NCBI RefSeq assembly: GCF_014203355.1
Contig: NZ_JACHIR010000001.1
Span: 5,582,038 to 5,646,037, forward strand
From: Kutzneria kofuensis
Lineage (GTDB): Bacteria > Actinomycetota > Actinomycetes > Mycobacteriales > Pseudonocardiaceae
DNA: 64,000 nucleotides
Direction of reading: 5' to 3'
Part shown: positions 18,805-26,152 of the stretch, piece after piece
Numbering within the stretch: the first letter of the stretch is position 1
Layout of the letters: each line of letters starts with the position of its first letter
The notes under the pieces: generated by a model
The model's input: the letters and a program-made list of their open reading frames with translations, nothing else
Told to the model about the DNA's origin: nothing
The model's database searches: none
Position numbers and translations under genes: made by a program

Positions 18805-18834
18805 TTGGTCGGTACGGCGCACGTGTGGCAGCAT
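18805..18834 (+). promoter_or_regulatory. Promoter of the cimA leader
   Basis: A -35-like TTGGTC (18805-18810) and a -10-like CAGCAT (18829-18834) are 18 bases apart and place the start of transcription at or next to the leader GTG at 18841. The same layout is seen for the ilvB leader. The hexamers are weak. Confidence 0.45.
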
Positions 18835-18840
18835 GCCGGT

Positions 18841-18885
18841 GTGGCTCTCCACACCGTGATCATCATTCCGGAGCGCGCCGGGTAG
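18841..18885 (+). CDS. cimA leader peptide with three isoleucine codons
   Basis: The frame encodes MALHTVIIIPERAG and ends at TAG 18883-18885. Three consecutive isoleucine codons (ATC ATC ATT, 18859-18867) lie just before a long hairpin, and a U-tract terminator follows, all upstream of cimA. This is the form of an amino-acid-sensing leader, and it indicates control by isoleucine supply. Confidence 0.75.
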   Translation: MALHTVIIIPERAG

Positions 18886-18943
18886 TGCCCCTAGGCACCC
18901 GGCGCGCAGACCTCTTGCATCAGCAGGGGGTCTTTTTGCTTTT
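18873..18943 (+). promoter_or_regulatory. Attenuator upstream of cimA
   Basis: The first stem pairs 18873-18883 with 18897-18907 (arm GCGCGCCGGGT, perfect) and begins 5 bases after the Ile codons. The second stem pairs 18908-18918 with 18923-18933 (11 bp with wobble pairs) and is followed by a T-rich run to 18943. A ribosome stalled at the Ile codons would cover or disturb the first stem. The exact antiterminator pairing was not resolved. Confidence 0.7.
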
Positions 18944-18982
18944 CAGGGCCACGTCAGTCACCCCCTCGCAAGGAGCAGACCG

Positions 18983-20596
18983 TTGAGCAGGACAGCACCG
19001 GCCGGAACGCCACTGGGCGACGGCTTCCACGTCTTCGACACCACCCTGCGGGACGGCGCCCAGCGCGAGGGCATCACCTACTCGGTGACGGACAAGCTGG
19101 CGGTGGCCCGCCTGCTCGACGGCATCGGCGTCGGCTTCATCGAGGGCGGCTGGCCGGGCGCCCTGCCCAAGGACACGGAGTTCTTCGCCCGCGCGGCGGC
19201 CGGCGAGCTGGAGCTCAAGCACGCCGCCCTGGTCGCCTTCGGTTCGACCCGCAAGGCGGGCGTGAACGTCGAGGACGACCAGCAGGTGCGGGCACTTCTG
19301 GACTCGAAGGCCCCGGTCGTCACGCTGGTGGCCAAGTCCGACCGCCGGCACATCGAACGCGCGCTGCGCACCGACGTCGACGAGAACTGCGCCATGGTCG
19401 CGGACACTGTCCGGTACCTGGTGGCCCAGGGCCGCCGCGTGTTCGTCGACGCGGAGCACTTCTTCGACGGCTACGCCTACGACCCGGAGTGTTCGCTGCG
19501 CGTGCTGCAGGCCGCGGGCGAGGCGGGGGCCGACGTGGTGGTGCTGTGCGACACCAACGGCGGCCAGCTGCCGGTGCAGCTCGGGCAGACCGTCACCGAG
19601 GTGATGGCCCGCACCGGGCTGCGCGTCGGCATCCACTGCCAGGACGACACGTCCTGCGCGGTGGCCAACACCATCGCGGCGGTCCAGGCCGGCGCGACGC
19701 ACGTGCAGTGCACGGCCAACGGCTACGGCGAGCGGGCCGGCAACGCCGACCTGTTCGCCGTCATCGGGAACCTCGTGACCAAGCTCGGGATGCCGGTGGT
19801 ACCCGCCGACTCCGTCGCCGAGCTGACCCGCGTGTCCCATGCCCTCGCCGAGATCGCGAACATCGCCCCCGACACCCACCAGGCCTATGTCGGGGCGTCG
19901 GCCTTCGCCCACAAGGCGGGGCTGCACGCGAGCGCGATCAAGGTGGATCCGGATCTGTACAACCACATCGATCCGGTCACCGTCGGCAACGGCATGCGGG
20001 TCCTGGTCACCGAGATGGCCGGCCGGGCGAGTCTTGAGCTCAAGGGACGAGAGCTCGGGCTCGACCTGGCCGGCCGGCCCGACGCCGTCGGCAACGCGGT
20101 GCAGAAGGTCAAGGACCTGGAGGCCAGGGGCTGGTCGTTCGAGGCCGCCGACGCCTCGCTGGAACTGCTGCTGCGCAACGAGCTGTCCGAATTGGACGAG
20201 CCGCCGTTCACGCTGGAGTCCTATCGGGTGCTGCTGGATCACCGGCAGGACGGCGCGATCGTGTCCGAGGCGACGGTCAAGGTGCACGTCGGCGGCGAAC
20301 GCGTGATCGCCACCGCCGAAGGGAACGGCCCCGTGCACGCGCTGGACGCCGCGCTGCGCCAGGCACTTCGGCCGCATTTGTCCTGGATGGACAGTGTGGA
20401 GCTGGCCGACTACAAGGTGCGCATACTGACCGACCACCCCGGCACCGACGCGATCACCCGGGTGCTGGTGGAGTCCACGGACGGCGAGCACGAGTGGACG
20501 ACGGTGGGCGTGCACAACAACATCGTCGAGGCCAGCTGGCTCGCCCTCTGCGACGCCCTGGCCCACAAGGCGATGCGGGTCCGCGCGCTGGCCTGA
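18983..20596 (+). CDS. cimA: Citramalate synthase
   Basis: CimA condenses pyruvate with acetyl-CoA to citramalate, the entry to threonine-independent isoleucine synthesis. The 537-residue protein has the DRE-TIM barrel start 'FDTTLRDGAQREGITYSV' and the CimA-type 'FIEGGWPGALPKDTEFF', unlike LeuA. The metal-binding 'GIHCQDDTSCAVANT' and 'HVQCTANGYGERAGNADL' follow, then 'HKAGLHASAI' and the C-terminal LeuA-type regulatory domain. The TTG start has AAGGAG 7 bases upstream. The isoleucine-rich leader upstream independently supports citramalate rather than isopropylmalate or homocitrate synthesis. Confidence 0.93.
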   Translation: MSRTAPAGTPLGDGFHVFDTTLRDGAQREGITYSVTDKLAVARLLDGIGVGFIEGGWPGALPKDTEFFARAAAGELELKHAALVAFGSTRKAGVNVEDDQQVRALLDSKAPVVTLVAKSDRRHIERALRTDVDENCAMVADTVRYLVAQGRRVFVDAEHFFDGYAYDPECSLRVLQAAGEAGADVVVLCDTNGGQLPVQLGQTVTEVMARTGLRVGIHCQDDTSCAVANTIAAVQAGATHVQCTANGYGERAGNADLFAVIGNLVTKLGMPVVPADSVAELTRVSHALAEIANIAPDTHQAYVGASAFAHKAGLHASAIKVDPDLYNHIDPVTVGNGMRVLVTEMAGRASLELKGRELGLDLAGRPDAVGNAVQKVKDLEARGWSFEAADASLELLLRNELSELDEPPFTLESYRVLLDHRQDGAIVSEATVKVHVGGERVIATAEGNGPVHALDAALRQALRPHLSWMDSVELADYKVRILTDHPGTDAITRVLVESTDGEHEWTTVGVHNNIVEASWLALCDALAHKAMRVRALA

Positions 20597-20654
20597 CTGG
20601 GTAGAGCGGCCCGCCAACGCAGGAGAGTCGCTCGGCCCCGCCGGTGCTTCGCCC

Positions 20655-20724
20655 GGTTGCCGGATTTCGCCCGCCGCCACCCAACGCACCCGCCACTCAG
20701 CCGACGCGGCGGGCTAAATCCGGC
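20655..20724. repeat. Long imperfect inverted repeat after cimA
   Basis: A 19-base arm (20655-20673) pairs with 20706-20724 with one mismatch, and the similarity continues outward through GCTCGGCCCC-like segments to about 20628 and 20757. It could terminate cimA transcription or shield the next promoter. No coding potential is seen in the 190-base gap. Confidence 0.6.
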
Positions 20725-20758
20725 AAGGGCGAGGCGCCGGCTTGGAGGGGGCCGAGCC

Positions 20759-20777
20759 GCCCCGCCGAAGGCGGGGC
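20759..20777. terminator. Short GC hairpin ahead of the FAH-family gene
   Basis: GCCCCGCC and GGCGGGGC pair around a 3-base loop and are followed by an AAAATAA run. A hairpin with the same arms occurs at 22387-22405. It ends 11 bases before the next start codon. Confidence 0.5.
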
Positions 20778-20788
20778 AAAATAACACC

Positions 20789-21562
20789 GTGCGCTTCGCT
20801 CGGATCTCTCACTCGGAAGGGGCGTCCTTCGTCGCCATCGGCGGCGAGCCGGACAGCCTGATCGCTGCGGAACTGTCGACCTCGGTGTTCGAGGACCCGA
20901 AGTTCACCGGCCGGACCTGGCCGCTGGCCTCGGTCCAGCTGCTGGCCCCGATCCGCCCGTCCAAGGTGGTGTGCATCGGCAAGAACTACGCCGACCACGC
21001 CCGCGAGATGGGCGGCGAGCCGCCGGCCGACCCCGTCATCTTCATCAAGCCGTCGACGTCGGTGATCGGGCCGGACGCGACCATCGAGGTGCCGGCCGGC
21101 ATCGGACGGGTGGACTTCGAGGGCGAGCTGGCGGTGGTCATCGGCGGCATGCCGGTGCGCCGGGTGAAGGCGGAGGACGCCGGCTCGGTCATCCTCGGCT
21201 ACACCATCGCCAACGATGTCACGGCCCGCGAGCAGCAGAAGGCCGACGGGCAGTGGACGCGAGCCAAGGGGCACGACACGTTCTGCCCGCTGGGCCCGTG
21301 GATCGAGACCAACCTCGACCCGTCGAACCTGGAGCTGCGCACCGAGCTGGACGGCGAGCTCAAGCAGGACGGCAACACCAGCGACCTGCTGCACGGCGTG
21401 GGCGAGATCCTGGAGTGGATCACCGCCGGCATGACGCTGCTGCCCGGTGACGTGGTGCTCACCGGCACGCCCGCCGGCGTCGGCCCGATGACCGACGGGC
21501 AGACCGTGTCGGTGTCCGTCGAAGGGATCGGCACACTCACCAACAAGGTTGCCGCCGTCTAG
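20789..21562 (+). CDS. Fumarylacetoacetate hydrolase family protein
   Basis: A 257-residue FAH-family enzyme similar to 2-hydroxyhepta-2,4-diene-1,7-dioate isomerase/acylpyruvase and to M. tuberculosis Rv2993c, which occupies the same place near leuB. The metal-binding acids are in 'DFEGELAVVIG' (the paired E-x-E) and 'ANDVTAREQQ'. 'GKNYADHAREMGGEPPADPVIFIKPSTSVIG' and 'VVLTGTPAGVGPM' are standard family blocks. The substrate may be a small acylpyruvate or oxaloacetate-type compound; the sequence does not decide. No Shine-Dalgarno precedes the GTG, so translation may be leaderless. Confidence 0.88.
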   Translation: MRFARISHSEGASFVAIGGEPDSLIAAELSTSVFEDPKFTGRTWPLASVQLLAPIRPSKVVCIGKNYADHAREMGGEPPADPVIFIKPSTSVIGPDATIEVPAGIGRVDFEGELAVVIGGMPVRRVKAEDAGSVILGYTIANDVTAREQQKADGQWTRAKGHDTFCPLGPWIETNLDPSNLELRTELDGELKQDGNTSDLLHGVGEILEWITAGMTLLPGDVVLTGTPAGVGPMTDGQTVSVSVEGIGTLTNKVAAV

Positions 21563-21580
21563 GCGCGTTGGCCCATGATC

Positions 21581-21620
21581 GAAGGGCCGGTCGGCGCAAC
21601 TTCGCGCTGACCGGCCCTTC
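21581..21620. terminator. Hairpin terminator after the FAH-family gene
   Basis: A perfect 12-bp stem (21581-21592 with 21609-21620, arm GAAGGGCCGGTC) lies 18 bases after the stop codon. Confidence 0.75.
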
Positions 21621-21735
21621 GGCGGCTTCCGCTGCTGAACCATGGCGTGCTATCCCGCGTTGAGCCGATTGCGAAACCAGTGAGGTCAGCAATCTGGCCC
21701 CGACCGGTTCGCCGCGGCGCAGCGGAGGTGATCGC

Positions 21736-22383
21736 ATGGTGGTCCCCGACCCCGCAAGGGTGCTGCTGGTCGACGCCTCTCAGCTGATCACCGAGGGGCT
21801 GCGCGTCTGCTTGCAGCGCACCCAGCGTTTCCGGGTGGTGGGTGTGGCCCACACCTCGTCCGAGGCGCTGCGCTGCCTGCGCGGGCTGCTCGTCGACCTG
21901 GTCGTGACCGACCTGGCGGTGCCCGGCGCGGGAGCGCTGCGCACGGTTCGCGACGTGCGGGCGCAGCGCCCGTCGGCGACCACCGTGGTGGTCAGCGAGA
22001 TGGACAGCCCGGAGTGGGCCAAGGCGGCGCTGAACCAGGGCGCCGCCGCGTACCTGCTGAAGACGACGCCGCTGCGGGAACTGCTCTCGGTGTTCAACGA
22101 GGTCCTCGCCGGCGCCACGCACGTGCTCGACCCCCGCCTGGGCGGGCAGGTGCAGCTGTCCGCCGACCTGCCGCCGCACGCCGTGCTGCCGCAGCTGTCC
22201 GCCCGCGAGTTCGACGTGCTGGCCGAGATGATCAAGGGCCTGGACAACCAGACCATCGCGCACCACCTGTTCATCAGCACGGACACCGTGAAGACGCACG
22301 TGAAGGCGATTCTGCGCAAACTCGGCGCCAAGGACCGCGCGCAAGTGGTGGCAATGGTCCTCAGTGGACGAGTGCCGCGGTGA
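21736..22383 (+). CDS. NarL/LuxR-type response regulator, orphan
   Basis: A 215-residue two-domain regulator. The receiver domain (about 7-125) has the phospho-acceptor D59 in 'VVTDLAVPG' and the conserved lysine K109 in 'YLLKTTPL'. The usual acidic pair is reduced to D13-A14, so phosphorylation may be weakened. The C-terminal LuxR HTH (about 155-212) reads 'LSAREFDVLAEMIKGLDNQTIAHHLFISTDTVKTHVKAILRKLG'. GGAGGTG precedes the ATG. No histidine kinase is nearby. In M. tuberculosis gltX occupies this region, so this is a replaced segment. Confidence 0.9.
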   Translation: MVVPDPARVLLVDASQLITEGLRVCLQRTQRFRVVGVAHTSSEALRCLRGLLVDLVVTDLAVPGAGALRTVRDVRAQRPSATTVVVSEMDSPEWAKAALNQGAAAYLLKTTPLRELLSVFNEVLAGATHVLDPRLGGQVQLSADLPPHAVLPQLSAREFDVLAEMIKGLDNQTIAHHLFISTDTVKTHVKAILRKLGAKDRAQVVAMVLSGRVPR

Positions 22384-22386
22384 ATT

Positions 22387-22405
22387 GCCCCGCCTTCGGC
22401 GGGGC
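22387..22405. terminator. GC hairpin between the LuxR and monooxygenase genes
   Basis: GCCCCGCC and GGCGGGGC pair around a TTC loop, 4 bases after the response-regulator stop and between convergent genes. It has the same arms as the hairpin at 20759-20777. Confidence 0.65.
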
Positions 22406-22458
22406 CTCGCAGTCTCCTGTGCCGGAGGAGGCGGGCCCCGCGCGGCAAAGGCACGGCA

Positions 22459-23679
22459 TCAGCGGCGGGCGAATTCCGGCGCGTGTTCGGGACGGAAGCC
22501 GATCGCGACCAGATATGCCGGAATCAGTCCCAGCTTCGGGAACCGGTTCAGCAGTCGCAATGCGAGCGGCGTTCGCTTCGACAGGTCGATACGGCCGCTC
22601 AACGCGGGACCGACAGCGTTGTCATGCATCAGCCGCTGCATGCCCTGCGTGACGGTGGTCGCGGGGCCGCGACGGCGTTGCACCTTGGCCAGATCGGCGG
22701 TCGTGACCGTGCCTCGGCGCAGCGGCCCGGCCAGGATCCGTGCCGCCGCAACGGCATCCTGCACGGCCAGGTTGATGCCGACGCCGCCGACCGGTGACAT
22801 GGCGTGCGCGGCGTCGCCGATGCACAGCAAACCGTCGCTGTACCAGGTAGTCAGCCGGTCCAGTTTCACGTCGAGCAGCTTGGCGTCGTCGAGCGACTCG
22901 ATGGAGTCGACCCGATCCGCCAGCCACGGCACGAGCTCGGCGAGGCTGTCCCGGAACGACTGCAGGCCGGCCTCCCGCCACCGCGCGTCCGAGCCCTTCT
23001 CGATCAGGAAGGCCAGCTGGAAGTAGTCGCCGCGGTCGATGTACACCACCATGCGCTTGCTACCGATCATGCCGCCGAGGCCGCTCGGGTCGCCCTCGTG
23101 CCGCGGCACCCGCAGCCACCAGCAGTCCATCGGCACCCGCCAGCTGCGAATGCCCAGCCCCAGGGCGCTGCGCAGCACCGAACGCCGGCCGTCGCACGCG
23201 ACGGTGAGGTCGGCGGCGATCTCACCGGTCTCGCCGTCCCTGGTGCGGTAGGTGATGCCGGTGACGCGGCCGTCCTTCGTGGTCAGGCCGGTTGCCTCGG
23301 TGTTCATCCGGAGGTGGAAGCTGGGCTCCTCGGCCGCGGCGTCGGCGATCATGTCGAGGAAGTCCCACTGCGGCACCATCGCGATGTGCTTGTGCGGGCC
23401 CGGTAGACCGGCCAGGTCGACGACCGCGGTGGTCCGCGGCCCCACCGGGAATCCAAGCCGCTTCACGAGCTGGTGCGGCACCTTGGCGAACCGCTCGGTC
23501 AGCCCCAGCTCGTCCAGCAACCGCAGCGTCGAAGCGTGCACCGTGTCGCCGCGGAAGTCCCGCAGGAAGTCGCCGTGCTTCTCCAGCACCGTCACGTCCA
23601 CTCCGGCCCTGGCCAGCAGCAGTCCGAGCACCATGCCGGCCGGGCCGCCACCCACCACGCAGCACGTCGTCCGTTCCAT
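22459..23679 (-). CDS. FAD-dependent monooxygenase (PHBH-like)
   Basis: A 406-residue class A flavoprotein monooxygenase, hydroxylating an aromatic or related substrate with NAD(P)H and O2. It has the FAD dinucleotide motif 'CCVVGGGPAGMVLGLLLARAGVDVTVLEKH', the 'ADLTVACDGRRSVLRSALGL' (DG) motif and 'LLCIGDAAHAMSPVGGVGINLAVQDA' (GD motif). The ATG at 23679 has GAGGG just upstream. A 16-bp TTCAAC-N4-GTTGAA palindrome lies 13 bases before the start, so a TetR-type repressor is likely, but its gene is not adjacent. The substrate is unknown. Confidence 0.92.
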   Translation of the reverse strand: MERTTCCVVGGGPAGMVLGLLLARAGVDVTVLEKHGDFLRDFRGDTVHASTLRLLDELGLTERFAKVPHQLVKRLGFPVGPRTTAVVDLAGLPGPHKHIAMVPQWDFLDMIADAAAEEPSFHLRMNTEATGLTTKDGRVTGITYRTRDGETGEIAADLTVACDGRRSVLRSALGLGIRSWRVPMDCWWLRVPRHEGDPSGLGGMIGSKRMVVYIDRGDYFQLAFLIEKGSDARWREAGLQSFRDSLAELVPWLADRVDSIESLDDAKLLDVKLDRLTTWYSDGLLCIGDAAHAMSPVGGVGINLAVQDAVAAARILAGPLRRGTVTTADLAKVQRRRGPATTVTQGMQRLMHDNAVGPALSGRIDLSKRTPLALRLLNRFPKLGLIPAYLVAIGFRPEHAPEFARR

Positions 23680-23691
23680 CGTCACCCTCTT

Positions 23692-23707
23692 TTCAACGCT
23701 TGTTGAA
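23692..23707. promoter_or_regulatory. TetR-type operator upstream of the monooxygenase
   Basis: TTCAAC-GCTT-GTTGAA is a perfect palindrome immediately upstream of the monooxygenase start. The form is common for TetR-family operators. The 250 bases beyond it, up to the HAD gene, show no convincing ORF. Confidence 0.6.
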
Positions 23708-23953
23708 TAATCTCAGGATGCTCCCGGTGACCACCGCCGTCAAGGCGGTTCACCCGGACAGGTCGACGTGACGCGCGGCACCCTCACCCGATCGCGCGCC
23801 GTCACCGATGAGCCACGACTCGGAGAAACCGTTGGCGGGCACCGGGAAACGCGCCATATCGGACGCGCAGCGGAATCGGAGGACGGCGGAGAGTGACCGC
23901 ATCAAGGGGCAGCTTCACCTTGATAGCCGAATCGCGGACATGGGATCCGCACC

Positions 23954-23959
23954 TAGCCT
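23954..23959 (+). promoter_or_regulatory. -10 hexamer TAGCCT for the HAD gene
   Basis: TAGCCT ends 6 bases before the GTG at 23966, again the spacing of a leaderless transcript. Confidence 0.6.
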
Positions 23960-23965
23960 CTCCTG

Positions 23966-24712
23966 GTGACGCCAGTTCTCTCCGCATTCACCACCCGCAA
24001 GACCGTCGAAATCCGTGCGGTTTGCCTGGACATCGACGACACGCTGATTGACTACGACGGATCGGCGAGAACCGCGTTGACCGCCCTTGTCGGACACGAC
24101 GACGCATGGCCCGCCTGGCAGCGCACCACCGACGAGCACGTCGCCCGCGCCATCTCCGGCGAGTTCGACTACGACACCATGCGCTGGGAGCGCACCAAGG
24201 CGTTCTTCGCCGTACTCGGCGAACACCTCGACGACGCCGAGGTGCGCCGGCGCGAGGACAGCCGCCTCGCCGTCATGGAACGGTCCTGGCGCGTCTTCGA
24301 CGACACCCTGCCGCTGCTCGACTGGCTGCGCGCCAGCGGCATCAAGGTCGCCGCCGTGACCAACGCCTCAGGCGCCCGGCAGCGCGCCAAGATCGCCGCC
24401 GTCGGCCTGTCCGAATTCTTCGACGACGTTGTCATCGCAGGTGAACTGGGCGTCGCCAAGCCCGATCCCGTGATCTTCCACACCGCCTGCCTCGACCTCG
24501 ACGTGCTGCCCGCCGAGACCGTGCACGTCGGTGACCGGCTCGACCTCGACGCCATCGGCGCCCGCGACGCCGGCATGCACGGCGTGTGGCTCAACCGCGA
24601 CGGGGCCAGCGACCAGACCGCGCCCGCCGGTGTGTGGACCATCACCAGCCTCGCCGACCTGCCCGAGCTGCTCGTCTGCGAGCTCTCCACGCCCGGCGTC
24701 GATGCCCTCTGA
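23966..24712 (+). CDS. HAD-superfamily hydrolase
   Basis: A 248-residue HAD phosphatase with a helical cap. Motif I is 'CLDIDDTLIDYD' with D22 and D24; motif II is the Thr/Ser of 'AAVTNASGARQ'; motif III is the Lys in 'GELGVAKPDPVIF'; motif IV is 'VHVGDRLDLDAIGARDAGMHGVWLNR'. It resembles YjjG- or phosphoglycolate-phosphatase-like members that dephosphorylate small metabolites. The start is supported by a TAGCCT box 6 bases upstream. It lies alone before the tRNA pair. Confidence 0.9.
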   Translation: MTPVLSAFTTRKTVEIRAVCLDIDDTLIDYDGSARTALTALVGHDDAWPAWQRTTDEHVARAISGEFDYDTMRWERTKAFFAVLGEHLDDAEVRRREDSRLAVMERSWRVFDDTLPLLDWLRASGIKVAAVTNASGARQRAKIAAVGLSEFFDDVVIAGELGVAKPDPVIFHTACLDLDVLPAETVHVGDRLDLDAIGARDAGMHGVWLNRDGASDQTAPAGVWTITSLADLPELLVCELSTPGVDAL

Positions 24713-24829
24713 CCTGCGCGATCCGGTTGCGCCCGGGGGCGATTTCGTGATCCGGCCAGCCATGGTCTAGTATTCATTCCGGCAGGGCGGACAGCGGCCG
24801 GCAACACCAAAGCTGATCCAGAATGCCAA

Positions 24830-24901
24830 TGGGGTATGGTGTAATTGGCAGCACGACTGATTCTGGTTCAGTTAGTCTAGGTTCGAGTCCTGGTACCCCA
24901 G
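24830..24901 (+). tRNA. tRNA-Gln (anticodon CTG)
   Basis: A full cloverleaf can be folded: acceptor TGGGGTA/TACCCCA, anticodon stem ACTGA/TCAGT around the loop TTCTGGT (anticodon CUG), and a T-arm with GGTTCGAGTCC. The discriminator is G and CCA is not encoded. It reads CAG glutamine codons and would be charged through the GatCAB route encoded at the start of the window. Confidence 0.95.
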
Positions 24902-24957
24902 CGAGAGGCACCCAAAGCGATGTGCTAGGGTACCTCCCAGCAAGAAAAACCAGTCCT

Positions 24958-25030
24958 GGCCCCGTCGTCTAGCGGCCTAGGACGCCGCCCTCTCAAGGCG
25001 GTAGCGCGGGTTCGAATCCCGTCGGGGCTA
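24958..25030 (+). tRNA. tRNA-Glu (anticodon CTC)
   Basis: The cloverleaf has acceptor GGCCCCG/CGGGGCT, anticodon stem CCGCC/GGCGG around the loop CTCTCAA (anticodon CUC), and a T-arm GCGGG-TTCGAAT-CCCGT. The discriminator is A and CCA is not encoded. It reads GAG and follows tRNA-Gln by 56 bases, probably in one transcript. Confidence 0.96.
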
Positions 25031-25039
25031 CAGATCGGG

Positions 25040-25073
25040 AGATCCCTGTGCGTCTGAGGACGCACAGGGATCT
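25040..25073 (+). terminator. Terminator of the tRNA-Gln/tRNA-Glu unit
   Basis: A perfect 15-bp stem (25040-25054 with 25059-25073, arm AGATCCCTGTGCGTC) with a TGAG loop is followed by a T-rich TTCGCTTTGT. Confidence 0.88.
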
Positions 25074-25311
25074 TTCGCTTTGTCCTGTGGGGCTCTCGCC
25101 CCACACCCCAAGGCAGGAGGGGCTTCGCCCCCCTGCACCCCCCTTCGGGCTCGGCTTCGCCGTCGCCCTCGGATCGTGGTGGCTGGGTTGGGTGTGGTCG
25201 GCTCGGCTTCGCTTCGCTCGCCTGCGGGTGGCTTCGCTGCGCTTGCCTATCGGCGAGTCGCGCTCTCGGACACGGCGAGTTGCGTTCTCGGGCAGTTGAG
25301 TACCACTCAGT
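25074..25311. other. Noncoding gap rich in GCTTCG hairpins
   Basis: About 240 bases with no believable gene. The sequence repeats short GGGGCTTCGCCCC-, CTCGGCTTCGCC- and GCTTCGCTTCGCTCGCC-like motifs able to form small hairpins, ending in GTTGAGTACCACTCAG. It separates the tRNA terminator from the end of the opposing ndgR gene. Confidence 0.5.
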
Positions 25312-25341
25312 CGTGGCCGAGTCGCCATGGACTCGGCCACG
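25312..25341. terminator. Hairpin terminator of the ndgR-like gene
   Basis: A perfect 12-bp stem (25312-25323 with 25330-25341, arm CGTGGCCGAGTC) lies 15 bases beyond the stop codon of the minus-strand regulator. Confidence 0.75.
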
Positions 25342-25356
25342 AATCGGTGCTTGGGG

Positions 25357-26058
25357 TCAGAGGCGGTTTTGGAGGGCTTCGGCGGCGGCCAGGAGGTCGG
25401 CGGCCCAGCGGCCGCCGGGCCGGCGGCCAATGCGGTCCACGGGGCCGGAAACGGAGACCGCCGCGATGACGGTGCCGGAGGAATCGCGGACAGGGGCGGA
25501 GACGGAGGCGACACCGGGTTCGCGTTCGCCCACGGACTGGGCCCAGCCGCGACGGCGGACCTCCAGGAGGGTGCGTTCGCCGAAGAGGGCGTCCGTGAGA
25601 AGGGCGCGCTGGGTGGGGGAGTCGGCCCACGCGGCGAGGACCTTGGCGCCGGAGCCGGCAGTCATGGGAAGGCGGGCGCCGACGGGGACGGTGTCGCGAA
25701 GGCCGGAAGGAGGCTCGGCGGCGGCGACGCAGATGCGCTGCATGCCGTCACGGCGATAGAGCTGCACGGACTCGCCGGTGATGTCGCGAAGGCGAGGCAG
25801 GACGGACGAGGCCGCGTCGAGCAGGGGGTCGGTGGCGCCGCCGGCCAGTTCCGCCAGGGCAGCGCCGGGGCGCCAGCGGCCATCGGAACCGCGGCGCAGC
25901 AAGCGATGCACCTCAAGCCCCACGGCGAGGCGGTGCGCGGTGGCGCGAGGAAGACCCGTCCGGTTGCAGAGTTCGGCCAGACCGCAGGGGTCCTTCGCGA
26001 CGGCACTGAGCACCGCCACAGCCTTGTCCAGAACGCCGATCCCGCTATGCTGTCCCAC
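25357..26058 (-). CDS. ndgR: NdgR-like IclR-family regulator of leucine genes
   Basis: A 233-residue IclR-family protein. The N-terminal winged helix (about 8-65) reads 'GVLDKAVAVLSAVAKDPCGLAELCNRTGLPRATAHRLAVGLEVH'. The ligand-binding domain includes 'ESVQLYRRDGMQRICVAAAEPP', 'VPVGARLPMTAGSGAKVLAAW' and 'GVASVSAPVRDSSGTVIAAVSVSGP'. In Streptomyces the homologue NdgR sits divergent to leuCD and controls amino-acid synthesis; the same layout is present here. The GTG start lies within a 12-bp inverted repeat that is probably its operator, suggesting autoregulation. Confidence 0.92.
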   Translation of the reverse strand: MGQHSGIGVLDKAVAVLSAVAKDPCGLAELCNRTGLPRATAHRLAVGLEVHRLLRRGSDGRWRPGAALAELAGGATDPLLDAASSVLPRLRDITGESVQLYRRDGMQRICVAAAEPPSGLRDTVPVGARLPMTAGSGAKVLAAWADSPTQRALLTDALFGERTLLEVRRRGWAQSVGEREPGVASVSAPVRDSSGTVIAAVSVSGPVDRIGRRPGGRWAADLLAAAEALQNRL

Positions 26059-26090
26059 GTCGCGATACTAGCTTCCCGCGATGTGGGAAG
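26053..26090. promoter_or_regulatory. Operator candidates between ndgR and leuC
   Basis: One inverted repeat pairs TCCCACGTCGCG (26053-26064) with CGCGATGTGGGA (26077-26088), 11 of 12 matching. Overlapping it is CTTCCC-N7-GGGAAG (26072-26090). They span the ndgR start and lie upstream of leuC, as expected for the NdgR binding site. Confidence 0.6.
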
Positions 26091-26152
26091 TCCAGCCGCG
26101 CCAGCATCTGAGAAACCCGATCTGACACGACATCCCCGAAGGGGGAGGAGCC

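Noticed and set aside
20655-20777. Considered as a CRISPR or phage attachment remnant
   Set aside because: The repeats are inverted, not direct and spaced, and no integrase or cas gene is near; the tRNA genes at 24.8-25.0 kb also lack a duplicated 3' end downstream.
25048-25299. Possible small ORFs after tRNA-Glu
   Set aside because: They begin in the tRNA terminator and read through GCTTCG-rich hairpin sequence without any family likeness.
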